NCBI GenBank assembly: GCA_905250115.1 | Contig: CAJNOI010000044.1 | Coordinates: 227,714-291,713 of the forward strand | From: Adineta steineri | Taxonomy: Eukaryota; Rotifera; Eurotatoria; Adinetida; Adinetidae | Reading direction: 5' to 3' | Length of the DNA stretch: 64,000 nt | In this document: in pieces, positions 1 to 15,000 of the stretch | How positions within the stretch are numbered: the first letter of the stretch is position 1 | How the letters are laid out: each line of letters opens with the position of its first letter | The notes under the pieces: model-generated | Seen by the model: the letters and a program-made list of their open reading frames with translations, nothing else | What the model was told of the DNA's origin: nothing | The model's database searches: none | Made by a program: the position numbers and the translations under genes

Positions 1-3000
1 GTACGAATACGATTTGATGTCATCAATGGTTGACCATCTTTCAACCAGACAAACTATAAAAACATGAAATCCTAATAAAATATTATTCGTTGAAATAGAT
101 ATCTTACGTTTGGTGTGGGAGTTCCAGCAATAGTTGCTCGAAGAAGAACTGGTGATCCTTTTGTAGCTTCTACATTTTCCAATGGTACAATCACTTTTGG
201 TGCTTGTACTTGCTGCATCTCTTGTTTTGTTGGGACTGGAGCTTTGACTTCGACTGGTTTTGGTGTTGCTGATGGGAGAGCATCAGTCGATGATGCTGGT
301 CGTACAGCTAATTTAGCAGTTGTTTCATCATTACCTAACGGATTTGCTGCACGAACTGTGTAAGTGCCCTGATCAGTAGGTTTTGCATCAAGTATCTCCA
401 ATGTTAATATCTTTGGTTTGATGTCATATGTAGTAATATATCGATCACCTTCAATCAACGGTTTACCATCTTTTAACCAAGTGAACTAAAAGAAGAGAAT
501 ATGAAAGATGAGTAAAAGGTTATTGGTTTAGTGTGCAAAAGAAATAAATCTATGATCTTACCGTTCCTATTGGTGATCCAATATCAATGGTAGTTCGAAA
601 TATAACAGGCATTGATTCTTCTACAACATTATCAGTCAGTGGAGTGATAACGCGTGGGGCTCGTTGTTCTTCTGTTGGACCAGTTGTTGTTGGTTGATGT
701 TCGACACCAGGTACAACCTTCAATGGTCGTGGTGCTTCACCTTCTGGTTGATTCTTTATACGATTGTTATCAGTCGGTACTTTTGGTCGATCATCAGCAA
801 TAGTGAGCGTAGTACCGGTCGAATCTTGACCAGCTGGATTCTTTGCTACTACAACATATTGGCCAGCATCTTCTGGACGAACATCAGTGATTTGCAGTAC
901 AACTTGTTTAGTAGGTGCATCATAGCGAGGACGTAAACGATTAGATGTCATCAATGGTTGACCATCTTTCAACCAAACAAACTAAAAAATATCAAACATT
1001 CATCAAACTATTCCTCCTTAAAAATAATTTCTTACATTTGGTGTTGGTGTTCCAACAATAGTTGCTCGAAGAAGCACTGGTGATCCTTTTGTAGCTTCTA
1101 CATTCTCCAAAGGTACTGTAACTTTTGGTGCTTGTACCTGTTGCATTTCTTGTTTTGTAGGAATTGGTGCTTTGACTTCGACTGGTTTTGGTGTTGCTGA
1201 AGGAAGTGCATCAGGTGACGATGCTGGTCGAATAGCTAGTTTAGCAGTAGTTTCATCATTACCAAATGGATTTGCTGCACGAAGTGTATAAGTTCCTTGA
1301 TCAGTTGGTTTCGCATCAAGTATTTCCAAAGTTACTGTCTTTGGTTTGAGATCGTATGTGGTAGTATATCGATCACCTTCAACAAGTGGTTGACCATTCT
1401 TTAACCAAGTGAACTGAAAAAATACACGAAAGTGAAGCTAACTATTTTTATAAGAAATAAAATAAATTCTTACTGTTGCCATGGGTGAACCAGCATCAAT
1501 TGTAGCTGTAAGTAATACAGGCATTGTTTGTTCTGCACTAGTATCGCGTAGTGGTACCATAACACGAGGTGCTCGTTCTTCTTCTTCTGTATCTTGTCCT
1601 TCTTTTGTTTGTGTTTTTGGTGCAATAAATGAGTCAACATCTACACCGGGGACAATTGCTAATGGTCGTGGTGTTTGAGTTTTCGGTTGTTCTAAGTTAC
1701 GAAATTTATCTGATGGAGCAAAACCTCGTTCATCAACACCTGGTTTATCAGGTACAACAGTCAATGGTGTAGTTGTAGAATCTTGGCCAGCTGGATTTGT
1801 TGCGACAACTACATATTCGCCAGCATCTTGTGGACGAGCATCATTGATTTGTAATAATACTTGTTTTGTACCAATATCATAACGAGTACGAAGACGATCT
1901 GATGCAGTTAATGGTGCACCATCTTTCATCCAAACAAACTAAAACGAATAAATAAAAAAGTAATGAAAAGATTTAACTTTATCAAAGAAAAAATCTTACA
2001 TTAGGTGTTGGTTTTCCAACAACAGTTGCTTGTAGAAGAGCAGGTGCTCCTTCTTTAACTTCTATAGGTTGTAAAGGTGTAACAACTTTTGGTGCTTCCG
2101 GTTGTTGCATATCTTGTCTTGTTGGAGCTGGTGCTTTAACTTCTAATGGTGCAAAACGATCTGGTTGTATAAATGGTCGACTATCAATCGATGATACCGG
2201 TCGAATTGTTAGTTGACTTGTTGTTTCATCCGTACCAGTTGGATTTGTTGCACGAACTGTATAATTTCCTTGATCATCAGGACGTGCAGCAAGAATTTGT
2301 AATGTTAATGCTTTTGTTAGAATGTCATATTTTGTTGTATATCGATTACCTTCAACAAGTGGTTGACCATTCTTATACCAAGTGAACTAAAAATGGACAG
2401 AATTGGAATTTAATTGAGTAGATATACTACGATTAAGACAAGACAAAAAACAAAAGAAATTTCCTACACTAAATAGGTCTTAGTACATTTAATCTTTTTT
2501 CTTTCAAAAGATAATCATTCATAGAAAGTAAACTCTTACTGCTGCCATTGGTGAACCAGCATCAATTGTAGTTGTAAGTATTACAGGCATAAGTTCTTCT
2601 AAGTCACAATTATTTAATGGTTGAAGAACACGTGGTGCTCGTTTCGCTTCGGGTGCTTGTCCTTCTTCTGGTCTAGTAGTAGGTGTAACATGATCCAAAT
2701 TACGAAATTTATCTGGTGAAACAAATGGTTGATTATCAACACCGGGAACAATTGCTAATGGTCGTCGTGTTTGATCTTGTGGCTGTTCCAAATTACGAAA
2801 TTTGTCTGATGGAACAAAACCTCGCTCATCAACACCTGGTTTATCAGGTACAACAGTCAATGGTGTAGCTGTGGTTTCTTGACCAGCTGGATTGGTTGCA
2901 ACAACGACATATTCACCAGCATCTTGTGGACGAGCATCATTGATTTGTAATAATACTTGTTTTGTACCAATATCATAACGAGTACGAAGACGATTTGAAG

Positions 3001-3034
3001 CAGCTAATGGTGCACCATCTTTCATCCAGACAAA
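1..3034 (-). repeat. Tandem duplication of a two-exon, two-Ig cassette
   Basis: Exon pairs 2540-3034/2000-2386, 1474-1938/1036-1413 and 562-981/108-485 repeat the same architecture at a spacing of about 0.93-1.1 kb, and the exon at <1-53 starts a fourth copy. Each exon begins with an FVW or FTW core and ends inside the next Ig domain after a P-x-P-N or S-P-M/I-A/G motif. Every exon is phase 0 at both ends. Protein blocks such as the YDIGTKQVLLQINDARPQDA segment recur almost unchanged between cassettes. Confidence 0.85.
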
Positions 3035-6000
3035 CTATAATAAATAAATGAAAGTAATGCCCAGATATATTTTCATCAAAGTAAAATCTTACATTTGGTG
3101 TTGGTTTTCCAACAATAGTTGCTTGTAAAAGTGCAGGTGATCCTTCATTAACTTCTGTAGGTTGTAAAGGTGTCACAACTTTTGGTGCTTCAGGTTGTTG
3201 CATTTCTTGTCTTGTTGGAGCTGGTGCTTTAACTTCTAATTGTGCAAAACGTTCTGGCTGTACAAATGGAGTTGTATCAACACCAGATTGTGTTGGAACA
3301 TTTGGACCATATTGTTGATCAAAAGCAGCAAATTTTTCAGGTGCAACAAAAGCTAAATAAAATTAATATTTTTATAAAAACAAAAAATTTTTTTTTTTAT
3401 AGTTTCAAACCATTTGTATCTACTCTTGGACCAGATGTAACATTTACTGTTGATTGAGTTTGATCACGACCAAGTGGATTCTCAGCCGAAAGAACATATG
3501 TACCATTATCATCTGGTCGAGCATCAGTGATTTGTAAAAGAACTGTTTTACTAGGTATATCATAATGAGACCAAAATCGATTTGATTCTTGAATTGGTTG
3601 ATCATTTTTAAACCATGTAAACTATTAAAAAGAAAGAAATCGATTGAATATAATTGTTAAATTCTATGTCGACTTACTGTTGGTTGTGGATTTCCTTCAA
3701 CTTTAGCTGTAAAATTAATTGGTTGTCCTTCATTACATTTGACTGGTTGTAAAGGTGTAATAACTTTGGGTGCTGAAACTGCTTGTTTCTTTTCTGGTGT
3801 GTCGGTTGGTTTTTGTTTAGTTTGATCTAATGTTCGTAAAATATCTGGGTTAAGATAACTGTTTGTATCAACACCTGATTCGCCCATAACTGCACGTAAA
3901 GGAGATGATGCTTCTAATGTTCGAAATGCATCCGGTGCTACAAATGCTGTATTATCAATTGATGTTGTATCACCACGTACTGTTAATGGTGCTGATGTTT
4001 CAACTCGTTCACCTGTTTTTGGATTTTCAGCAACGACTGTATAATTACCTGCATCATGTGGCCAAATATCACTTATTTCTAATACAAGTGTTTCTGATGG
4101 AAAATCATAATAGGTTTGTACACGATTTGATTCTAATATTGGTTGATTATTACGAAGCCAAGTAAACTATAAAACAAAAAACAAATAAAATAAATTATTT
4201 ATTTTTCTATTGATTTACTTGTGGTGTTGGTCGTCCACGTATTTTTGTTGTTAACATAACTGGTTGTCCTTCTTGTGCTACTGCTGGTTTCAATGGTACA
4301 AGAACGTCAATTGATACTTTTTGTTCATCTTCTGGTATAAAATGTTCATTTACTGGTTTAGCTTCTAATAAACGAAATATTTCCCCACTAACAAATGGTG
4401 ATGCATCAACACCTGAACGAAGTTCATTTGGTATACGTGGTTTAAATTCTAATGTTGAGAATTTATCATAAGGTACATAACCAGTTTGATCAATTTTTGA
4501 AACAGGTACAATAGTTAATTCTGTACGTGTACGATCTTGACCAGCTGGATTTTCAGCAATTAATTCATATGTACCAGCATCACTTGGTCGACTATCGATT
4601 ATTTGTAAATAACAACGTTTTGTTAACATATCATAATGTGATGTTACACGATTTGATGCCATTATTGGTTGATTATTATGAATCCATGTAAATTGTGGTA
4701 ATGGATAACCTTCAACTTGTGCTGTTAATAGAACAGCTTCACCTTCTGGGGTTGATAATGGACGTAATGGTGTAAGAACTCTTGGTGCTGATATTGGCAT
4801 AGCTGCATCACTATCTTCACCACCAACAATAGCTGATGGATGTTTAATATGTCGTTCATCAAATGGACGAAATAAATCTTGATTAAAGAAACTTGATTGA
4901 TCAACTCCACTTATTACATTATTTGGTCTTGGCAATTGTTTTTCTAATTTATCAAATGCTTTTTGTGGTACAAATGAACGTTGATCAATATTTGGTTGAT
5001 TTACATCAACTTTAACATCACATGATGTTTCTTCTTGTCCAGATGGATTTTGTGCAACTAAACGATATGTACCTGAATCATCTTCACGTGCACCAGCAAT
5101 TGTAAGAAAGATTGTTTTTGATGGAATATCATATTGTGTAGCAAAACGATTACCTTCAGCAAGTGGTTGATCATCTTTAAACCAAGAAAATTGTGGTTGT
5201 GGTTTGCCTTCAATTTGTGCAGATAAAACAACAGGTTGATTCTCAATTGCTTCAATATTACGAAGTGGAATAATAACTGTTGGTTTAAATTGTTCCGCAT
5301 CTCCTTGTTCTGCTTCAGTTAATCGAGCAGGTTTAATTTCTAATTGTTGTAATTTTGTAAAATCAACAAGTGGTCGTTCATCAACACCACTTATATCGTC
5401 AATTGAACGTGGTTGATTAGGTTGTTCAAGAAGACGAAATTTATCTGTTGAAATAAATGGTTGATCACGTACGGATGGTAAACTTGTAATATTTAATTTA
5501 GCAGTTGTGGTAACGTCACCCGATTTATTATCGGCTCGAACTGTATATTCACCTGTATCGTCAGGTCGTGCATCATTAATTTGTAAAACAACTAATTTCG
5601 ATGGAATATGATAATACGTTGTAAAACGAGATGAAGCAACTAATGGTGCATTGTCTTTAAACCAAGTAAACTATAAATAAAAAAAAATGAGTATATTTTT
5701 TTCTGTTCGATGTTTAACTTACATTAGGCATTGGACTACCCTCAATTTTTGCTGTTAAAACTGCTGGACTACCTTCTTGAGCAGTAATTGGTTGAAGTGG
5801 TGTAATAACGGTTGGTGCTTGTGCTTTTTCTTCAATATCATATGGTTGTTTTTTTGCATTTGATGGAATTTCTAATAAATTAATTTTTTCCATACTAACA
5901 AGTGGTGTTTCATCAACACCACCAAAATCATTGTATGGTCGTCGATTTGGTTGAATTTGATCAAATACAGCAAAACGATCAGGTTGAGAAATATAGGATG

Positions 6001-9000
6001 ATTGATCAACACCTGACTGTACTGGTATTTGTCCTTGTTGATTTTGTGGACGTTCTAATTTATTAAATACATCCATTGCTATAAATGAAGATTGATCAAT
6101 TGATGGTGCACCAAGAACTTGTAATGTTGCTGATGAATGTTGCATCTTTAGAAGAAGAAAAAAAACAATTTTTTAATTTATTTTTCTAAAGAAAACAAAA
6201 ATTTAATTTACTTGTGGACCATTTGTTGCTAATAATGTATATACTCCTGTATCATTTTCACGTACATCTTTTATTGTTAATGTTACACGTTTACTTGGTA
6301 AATCATAATTTGTTATAAAACGATTACTTTCACTTAATGGTGTTTGACCTTTTAACCATGTAAATGTTGGTTGTGGACTACCTTCAACAATAGCATCTAA
6401 TACAACGGTAGCACTTTCAGGTGCTTGAAGAGATCGTAATGGTGTTAAAATACGAACTGGTACTTGAACAACAAATTCATTTGAAAAATTGTCTGTACGT
6501 GGTGTTTTAAGAGGTGATTCAAATTGTTGAAAGAGTTGAGGATTAACAAATGATGTATCATCAACACCTGTTGTTGCATGTGTATGTGGTCGTTTTGATC
6601 CTGATGTTCGTTCAACTTTTTCAAATGCTTCTGCTGGTACAAATGCTGTATTATCAATAGGTGTCATACTTGGTAAAACATTAAGACGAGCATCACTTCG
6701 TACTTCACCAGCTGGATTATGTGCTATTAATGTATAAACAGAACTATCATCTGGTCGAGCATTATCAATACGTATCCATGCTGTTTTAGATGGAATATCA
6801 TAATTTGTTGTTACACGATTTGATGCTGGTAATTCAGCACCATCTTTCAACCATGTTAACTACAATAGCAAAGAAACAAAGACAGTTATTAATATCAATA
6901 GCATTTAAATTCTATTTTTTTTGTATACCTGTGGTACAGGAAAACCATCAACTGTAGCAACTAAAACAGCAGGTTTTCCTTCAATAGCTTGTGCACTTTT
7001 TAATGGTTGAAGAACTCGTGGTGCTCGTTTAAGTTCCTGGTCATCGTAAGTTGGTTGCGCAGCAGGTTTTTGTTCAAATTGTGCAAATAATTGTGGATTA
7101 ACATAATTTGATGTATCAATAGCTGGTCCTACATCAACAGGTTTCTTTGATTGTGCAGCTTCTAAATATTTAAATGCTTTTGGATTAACATAAGAACTTT
7201 CATCAATCGATGGTCCTGTATCAACAGCTTTTTCTTTTGGTTTAGCTTCAATATAACGAAATGCTTTCGGATTAACATATGAACTTTCATCAACAGCTGG
7301 TCCTTCTGGTATACGTTCAAGTTGTTTAGGACGATCAAGCCAACGAAAAGCTTCTTGTGGTACAATAGGTCGATTATCAATTGCTGGACTTTCATCTATT
7401 CGAGGCATTGCTGTTGGTTTTTCCAAATATCGAAATGCGTCAGGATTAACTAATGATGTTGTATCAATTGTTGGTGCTGTATCACGTGGTTTAGGTGCTA
7501 TTTGTCGTTCTAAATAACGAAATGCATCCGGATTAACAATGGGTGTTTCATCAATTGATGGGCCAACATCTTCACTTCGTTTCATTGGTTTACGTTCTTC
7601 AAAAAAAAGAATAAAATAAAATGGAAATATAATCAATAAATTTACCTAAATATTTAAATGCTTCTGGATTAACAATGGATGATTCATCAATACTTGGACC
7701 TTCTTCAGGTTGTCTTTTTGGCATATCTCTTCGTTCCAAATACTGAAATGCATTGAGATTAACTTGTGGAGTTTCATCAATGGATGGGCCTGTATCTTGA
7801 TTTTTTTTTAATTTAGCTGCATCAGCTCTTCGTTCTAAATATCGAAATGCTTCTGGATTAACAATTGGTGTATCATCAATAGAGGCACGAGCATCATCAT
7901 TTCGTTTTGTTTTAGGAGCTTGTCGAGCTTCTACATAACGAAATGCATCAGCATCAATAATAGGTCGATCATCAATTGTTCGATTATTATCCGGTTTTTT
8001 TTCTGGCTTTTTACCTTCTAAATAACGAAATGAATCTGGATTGACAAAAGATTCACTAAAAAGAAATAATTATTTCATACTGAATCGAAATTAATTAAAA
8101 CATGAAAATTACCTATCAACACCACTTGTTGGTTGATCCTGTTTTTTATTAGCTACACGTTGTTTATTTTCTGGTGTTAAATATTTAAATGCATCCGTTT
8201 CTACATATGATCGTTGATCGATTTTTGATTCAGGTATAACTTGTAATGTAGCTGTACTTCGATCCGAATTTAATGTATTATCAGCAATACAAGTATAATA
8301 TCCTTGATCATCTTTACAAACATCTTTAACACGTAAAACAGCTGTTTTTGATGCTTGATCAAAATATGTTGAAAAACGTGGTCCAGACATTAAAGGTTTA
8401 TTATCTTTCAACCATGCGATCTAAATAAAAGATTTTTATATGACTTTTTCTTCTTTTGTTATTATTTTTTTTACTTTTGGTTTAGGAGTTCCTTCAACTT
8501 GACAAGTAAATTGTGCTGTATCACCTTCAACAACTGATGTACTGATTGGTGTTTTAATAATTTTAGCTGGTTTTTGTTGTAAATTTGATGTATCTGATTC
8601 TCGACGTGGTTTAGTTGAACGAGGACCAGCAGCAGGTTGTTTTTCAATATATTTAAATGCATCTGGTTGTACATAGGATGTTTCATCAATGCCAGATGAT
8701 TCTTTAACTTCAACATGTGCACTTGTTTGAACATGACCTTGTGGATTTTTTGCAAGCTAAATTTTCAAACAAAAAAATACAAATAAAGTTTTTTTATTAA
8801 TAACAAATAAACATACCACTGTGTAAACACCACTATCTTCTGGTCGTGAATCATTAACACGTAATGTTATCGTACCACTACCTACATCATAAGAAGTTTT
8901 GTGACGTGCTGATAATGGCAATGGGATATTGTTTTTAAACCAGAGAAGCTAAATTGAATTCAAATTAAATAAGAAAATTCAAAGAAAGAAAGAAATAAAA

Positions 9001-12000
9001 ACCTCTGCCTTTGGAAAACCTTGAACTTGACATGTTAATTGAATAGGTTGACCTTCTTTTACATCTGTATCTTTTAATGGACGACCAAGTGTTGGCGCTG
9101 TTGGATGACGTTGAGGAGCTATACGCTGTGTCTTTAATGAAAAACGTTCATCAAGATTTTATTTATTGTATTTGTTATTTTACTTACAGGTTCATAAAAA
9201 ACATCATCATCACTTGTACCATATGATGTATAACTAGTACGTGGTGCAACATTTTTTGATGGTTTCATACGTTTTAATTGTTTTTCTGCAAGTTCTTCAA
9301 CGAGTGCTTTTCGTTGTGTTTGTTCAACTTTTTTCTTTTGTAAATTTTGAAATTGTGCTAATAGAAAAATAAAATTATCATTCAATATATAATCAAATTA
9401 AATTTACCAGCTGGCATAAGTTTAGCACTTGTTATTTCTTCATTTGGTCCTGAAAGTTTAACTGAATATGTTCCAACATCTTCGTCTAATGTAGGTTTAA
9501 AAATAAGTCGACTTATTCCATTTGTTTGATTAGTTACATGATAAATTCTAACAGAAAAAAAGAAAAACAAGATTGTAAGGATTATTTTTTAATAAATCGT
9601 TTATACCTATTATTTGATTGTTGAGGACTATTAACGATTTCAATTTCATTACGAAACCATTGAATTTTTTCAGGTTGTCCAGTAAATTGTAATTCAAATA
9701 CAGTTTCATTACCTGTATATAATGGTTGATCTTGTAAACCATTATTGAGAATTTTTATTTGTTGATCAGAATAATTTTGTCGAGTATTAAAATTTGGTAA
9801 TAATGGTGGAGCTTGAGGTATAAATGGTTGAGATGCTGTTTGTGGTTGTTGTAGTTGAGGTGTCGCTGTTTGATATGGTATTTGATGTGATTGAATAGAA
9901 GCTTGTTGTGGAGTATATGATTGAAAAGGTGCTTGATGTTGTGGTGTTTGATAAGAAACAGAACTATACGTTTGTGAAGTAGTTGATTGTGGTGAAATTT
10001 GTTGTTGTTGTTGATAAGAAAGTGGAGTTTGTGATGTAAATGATTGAGGTGAGATTTGTTGTTGACTAATAGTTTGTGAACTATAATATTGAGTTGGTAC
10101 TCTTTGGTCTATTTGCTGTTGCTGTTGATGATAATGAAGAGGTATTTGCGCATGAGTTGAATGAATTGAGTGAGTATCATAGACTGATTCCTGAGGTACG
10201 ATATGTTGTTGGGTTGTTTTGATATGACGTTGTGTTCGAACTGGTTTTTCTATTGATTAATAGTAAATAAAAGATTATCTTAGATATATACTAAGCTATT
10301 TATTTCTCTATCAATTCATTATGACCTTACCTTCAATAAATTATTCATGTGTTAATAATATGAATAATTTATTTGATAAGATCATATAGAATAGTCTATG
10401 ACATATGACTCAATCTACATACCTTCAACAGTGATAGCACATGTAGTAGTTGCTGATCCAGCAGGAGTATTAGCAACACACCATACTGGTCCAGTATCAT
10501 GTTTCTTAACATTAATTATTTCTAATATTGCTGTATCATATCCTTCAGTTATACGATAATGTTGATTGTCTGATACAATTGGTTGACCATGATGATACCA
10601 TTGAATTTCTGGTCGAGAATGTTGTGGGCCAACAGCAGTTAAATGTACTGTTATTTGTACAGTTCCACCTTCAACTGCATTAACAGGTTCTAAAGGCTAA
10701 ATAAATGATAAAGAAGAAGAAAAAAAAAGATAAAATAGACACTATTCAAATATTCGTTTTTTTTATACTTTTGTAAAATTAGGTCGTGTAGTAATATAAG
10801 AAGTAGAAGAATCTTGTTGTATTGAACGATTGAAATGAATTGGTGATATTTCTGATTCTGTTTGCATATTATCATATTCTTGAGTAGTAGCCAATTGATA
10901 ATGAGAAGGAGTTGGACCTGCTTGTTTAGCTACAGTTGCGATAAGACCAGTGTGACGTGGTTGTTGTTGTTGAGAATATGTAGTTGTAGTTATTGTATTT
11001 GTCTGATCTCCATATGAGGAAAGATTATTTCGATTCGATAGAGTTTGTAATTGTGAATTATAATTTTGATATGGACTAGTAAATAGTGATTGATCATTTT
11101 CATCAGTTGTAATTGTTGTTGTCGTAATTGCTTGATTATTGTCTTGATTAGCTGAAACTAAAAATTGAATTGGTTGAAATTTTGGTTGTGTTCCTTGAAC
11201 TGAATAAGATATTTCATTATGCTGGTGTTGTTGTTGTTGCTGCTGTTGATGAGCTGGTAGTCGATAAACTTGTGTTTCTTCTGTAACTTGTGTAATTGTT
11301 GTTGAAGGTTTTGAATAGACACTATATGATTCGATTGTTTGTGTTGGTCCTTGTCTATAATAGACATTTGATGAACTTTCCAGTTGACGACGTTTTGGTG
11401 ACGGTCCTTCACCAGATGCTTAATTAAAAAAGACCATTATTTTCAATCGAAAAAAAAAACTATTATCTAAACTTACAATCAACATTAAGACGTGCTGTTG
11501 TACGACATGTACCATGAGAATTTGTTACTGTACATGTATAGTAACCTTGATCATCAGCAAATGCTTCAGGAATATAGAGTGTTGCACGTCCATCACCATA
11601 ATAATCAAGACGAAATGCTGAATCATCACCAATTAATTGATCATCTTTATCCCAAATAATTTCAGCTGATGGTTGAGCTTTAATAAATAAAATAAAATTC
11701 AAAAAGAAATAGAAATTATTTTATTTTGTCATATTTACCAGAAACAATGATTTCAAAAAGAACTGATTCACCTTCTCGAACTGTTTGATCATGTAAAGAA
11801 ACATTAAAATAGGGTGAATAACCACCTTGTTCAGAACTAAGATTTGTTGATAAAAGTTTTGATGATGATATTGAACTATCAGGTTGTAAAATTAAATCAA
11901 CTTGATCAAATGGTCGTATACCACGAACAAGTGATTTATTCGTTCCTTCATTATATCCACCAGCATCTGCTGATGTTATTGTTCGCTTTGTTGTTGTTTT

Positions 12001-15000
12001 AGTTGTTGTATAACCACCTGTACCACTACCACCAGTTGTATATTCTTCAACTGTCGTATTATATCCAGATAAACCACCACCACCTGATAAAAGAAATTCA
12101 ACTGGTTGATATTGATTAGATGTTGTTCCTAAAAATCACTTAATAATTAAATAAAAGATCCTAATCTTAAACTATTTATTATGCTTTTAATTAATATAAG
12201 AAGAAAATCTATAAAAAAAATAACTTGCCAGTAAGTAAAGTTGAATTATTGTCTATTCTACCAGCAGATGTATTTGCTAATATTCTTGAATTATGACCTC
12301 GTTTATATTGTGAAGATATTGCTGATGTATTACCTTCATCAACATTAAAAATTAATTCAAGTGGTTTATTTAAATCAGCATGTATCATTGATGAACCATA
12401 TTGTTGTTGTTGTAATTGATTATTAGTACCTAAAATATACATTTCATCGTTTTCTATACGTGTATCCTCTAATTCAGTTAAAACTGTATTAGAATTCGTT
12501 TGTCGATGTAAATATGATTCTACTGTTGTTTCATCTATATTATCTTGTTCTATAATCAATTCACTACTCGATTTTATAGGGGATTGAAGGGATGATGGAA
12601 TAACAAGATGTGTATGTGATGTATCAAGTGTTGGACGAATATTAGCTAACATAACGGATGTACTCTCTTGTATATGTGGACGAGGTATTCGAAGTTCAAT
12701 TTCCGATGGTTGAATTTGTTCATTTTTTGTATCGAATAAAATAGCCGATGAACTATTTTCTAATGTTTGATTTTGATTTCCAAATATTTGAATTTGTTGT
12801 GTATCAATTGTTGGTTTAACATTTGCAAGAACTGTTGTTGAACTATCACCAATGATTGGTTGTTTCATACGTAATTCAACAGGTTGTGGTCGAACATGTT
12901 GTATTGTTTCATCAAAATAAACAGTTGATGTTGATCGTTCAGGTTGTATTTCACTTGGACGAATATTTTTTGTTTCAAGTTTAGCTTGTACATCAGCAAT
13001 CATTGTTGATGTACTTGTTTCAATTTGTTTTGGTTTTGGCATAATTAATTCAATTTCTTTATCCGAACGTGTTGTTTGTTCGAATAGAACAGTTGAAGTT
13101 GACTTTTCTATTTGTGGTACATCAATCTTAGCACGTAAACCAGCTAGAGCTGGTGATACTTGTGCAAGAACTGTACTTGACGATGATTCAACATCTAAAC
13201 GTGGAATAATCAATTCAAATGGTGTTCTATATTGTTCAGTATTTAATTCCATAAGCAAAGCTGAACTTGATTCTTCAATTGGTTGAGGTATATATGGAGT
13301 ATGTTTTAATTGTCCTTGAATACCTAATTCTGGTTGTATATTAGCTAAAACAATACTTGAACTATCTTGAATATATGGTTTACGTAAACGAAGTTCTAAT
13401 ATTTCTTCATCAGATTGTTGTTCACCACGTTGCATTGTTAATGTTGAACTACTTTTTTGAATATCTGTTTTTATTGTTTGTTGTGTTGTTGGTTGAATTG
13501 ATTTTAATTCTAAACCTGATTGAATATTAGCAAGTAATGTTGTTGAACTATCACGTACTAATGGTCTTTCAAAAACAAGTTCCATTTCATCATATTGTTC
13601 ATGAAATCTATCTTTTGTTACATCCATATCGATTTTAGTCGAACTATCTTCGGTTAAAGTATATTTCGTTGGTTTTATTGATGTAATCTGTGTTGGCGCA
13701 TGAATATCAGCTATTAATTTTGATATACTCGGTAAGATTTTTGGTCGATCAACAACTAATTCAACAGGTTCATATTTTGCTCGTGCTTGTTTGAAATATG
13801 TTGTTGAATGTTCACCTCCAATATCTTCTTCTTCTTCGTATTCATTCGTTGTTAACATATATCTTTCATTATAATCATTTGAAGTTTGATGATATTTTCG
13901 TTGTAATTCCGATGTTCGCGTTTCCATCAAACGATCATCATACGCAACTTGTTGATTATATCTCGATTGTGATTTCGGAAATAAAACTTCCATTTCACTA
14001 TAAGATTCAACAGGTTGTTCGTAATATTTTGTTTCATGGTCACCTAAACAAACACAGAAGATATAATTAGATTTACAAAAATAAATAAATAAATAAATAA
14101 TTCTTACCAGGAATTATTGGTTTACGATCAATTGTTAATATTTGTGGTTTGCCACGTTGACCTTTAATAACTGTTGTACTATGATGTTCAGATGATATTT
14201 TAGGTTTAGGTACGAGTAATTGCATTGTATCAGCTTTTGTTTCGATTGATTCTTCGAAAATTTTTAATTCATGTTCACCTTGAATTGTTTTGTATGTTGT
14301 ATCAATATCAATAATAGGACCTTTACCACGACTATGTTTAATTATTGTTGATGAATGATCAACTTGTTCATATTTTTGTTTAGGTAATTTAACTTCAATT
14401 TCTTCTTCAACACGAACAGTATCATGAAAATATTTTGTTTCATATTCATTTTCAATTTTTCGTCCACTACCTGTTATTTCTAATACACGTCGTTGTGGTT
14501 GTGTTTCAGTAATAATTGTTGATGTATGTTCAACTGTTTCTGTAACACTTTTAGGTACAATTAATTCTACACTATTACTTGGACCTGATTCAATAGGTTT
14601 ATCTATTAAACGTAATTCATGTTCGCCTTTTAATAATGTTTGTATATTATCAAGAATAAGACTTGATTTTGGTGTACGATTTTGTTTGACTATGGTTGAT
14701 GAATGATGACTTGATTGTGATGTTAATGTTGGTTTAGGAAATAATAATTCAACTGGTTTATTATGTAAATTTGATCGTATTGGTTCTGATATAACACGAA
14801 GTTCATGTTCACCTGAAAGTCGACGTTCACGTGTTAATGTTTTACTAATATCAAGTGTTTGAAATCGACCACCTTTTTTTGATTTAACAATAAATGTTGA
14901 TGTATGTTCAACAGGTAATGTTTCAATTGGTTTTGGAATTGTAAATTCGACGGGAAGTGTTCGTCCTGATATAATTGGTTGTTCAATAATACGTAATTCA

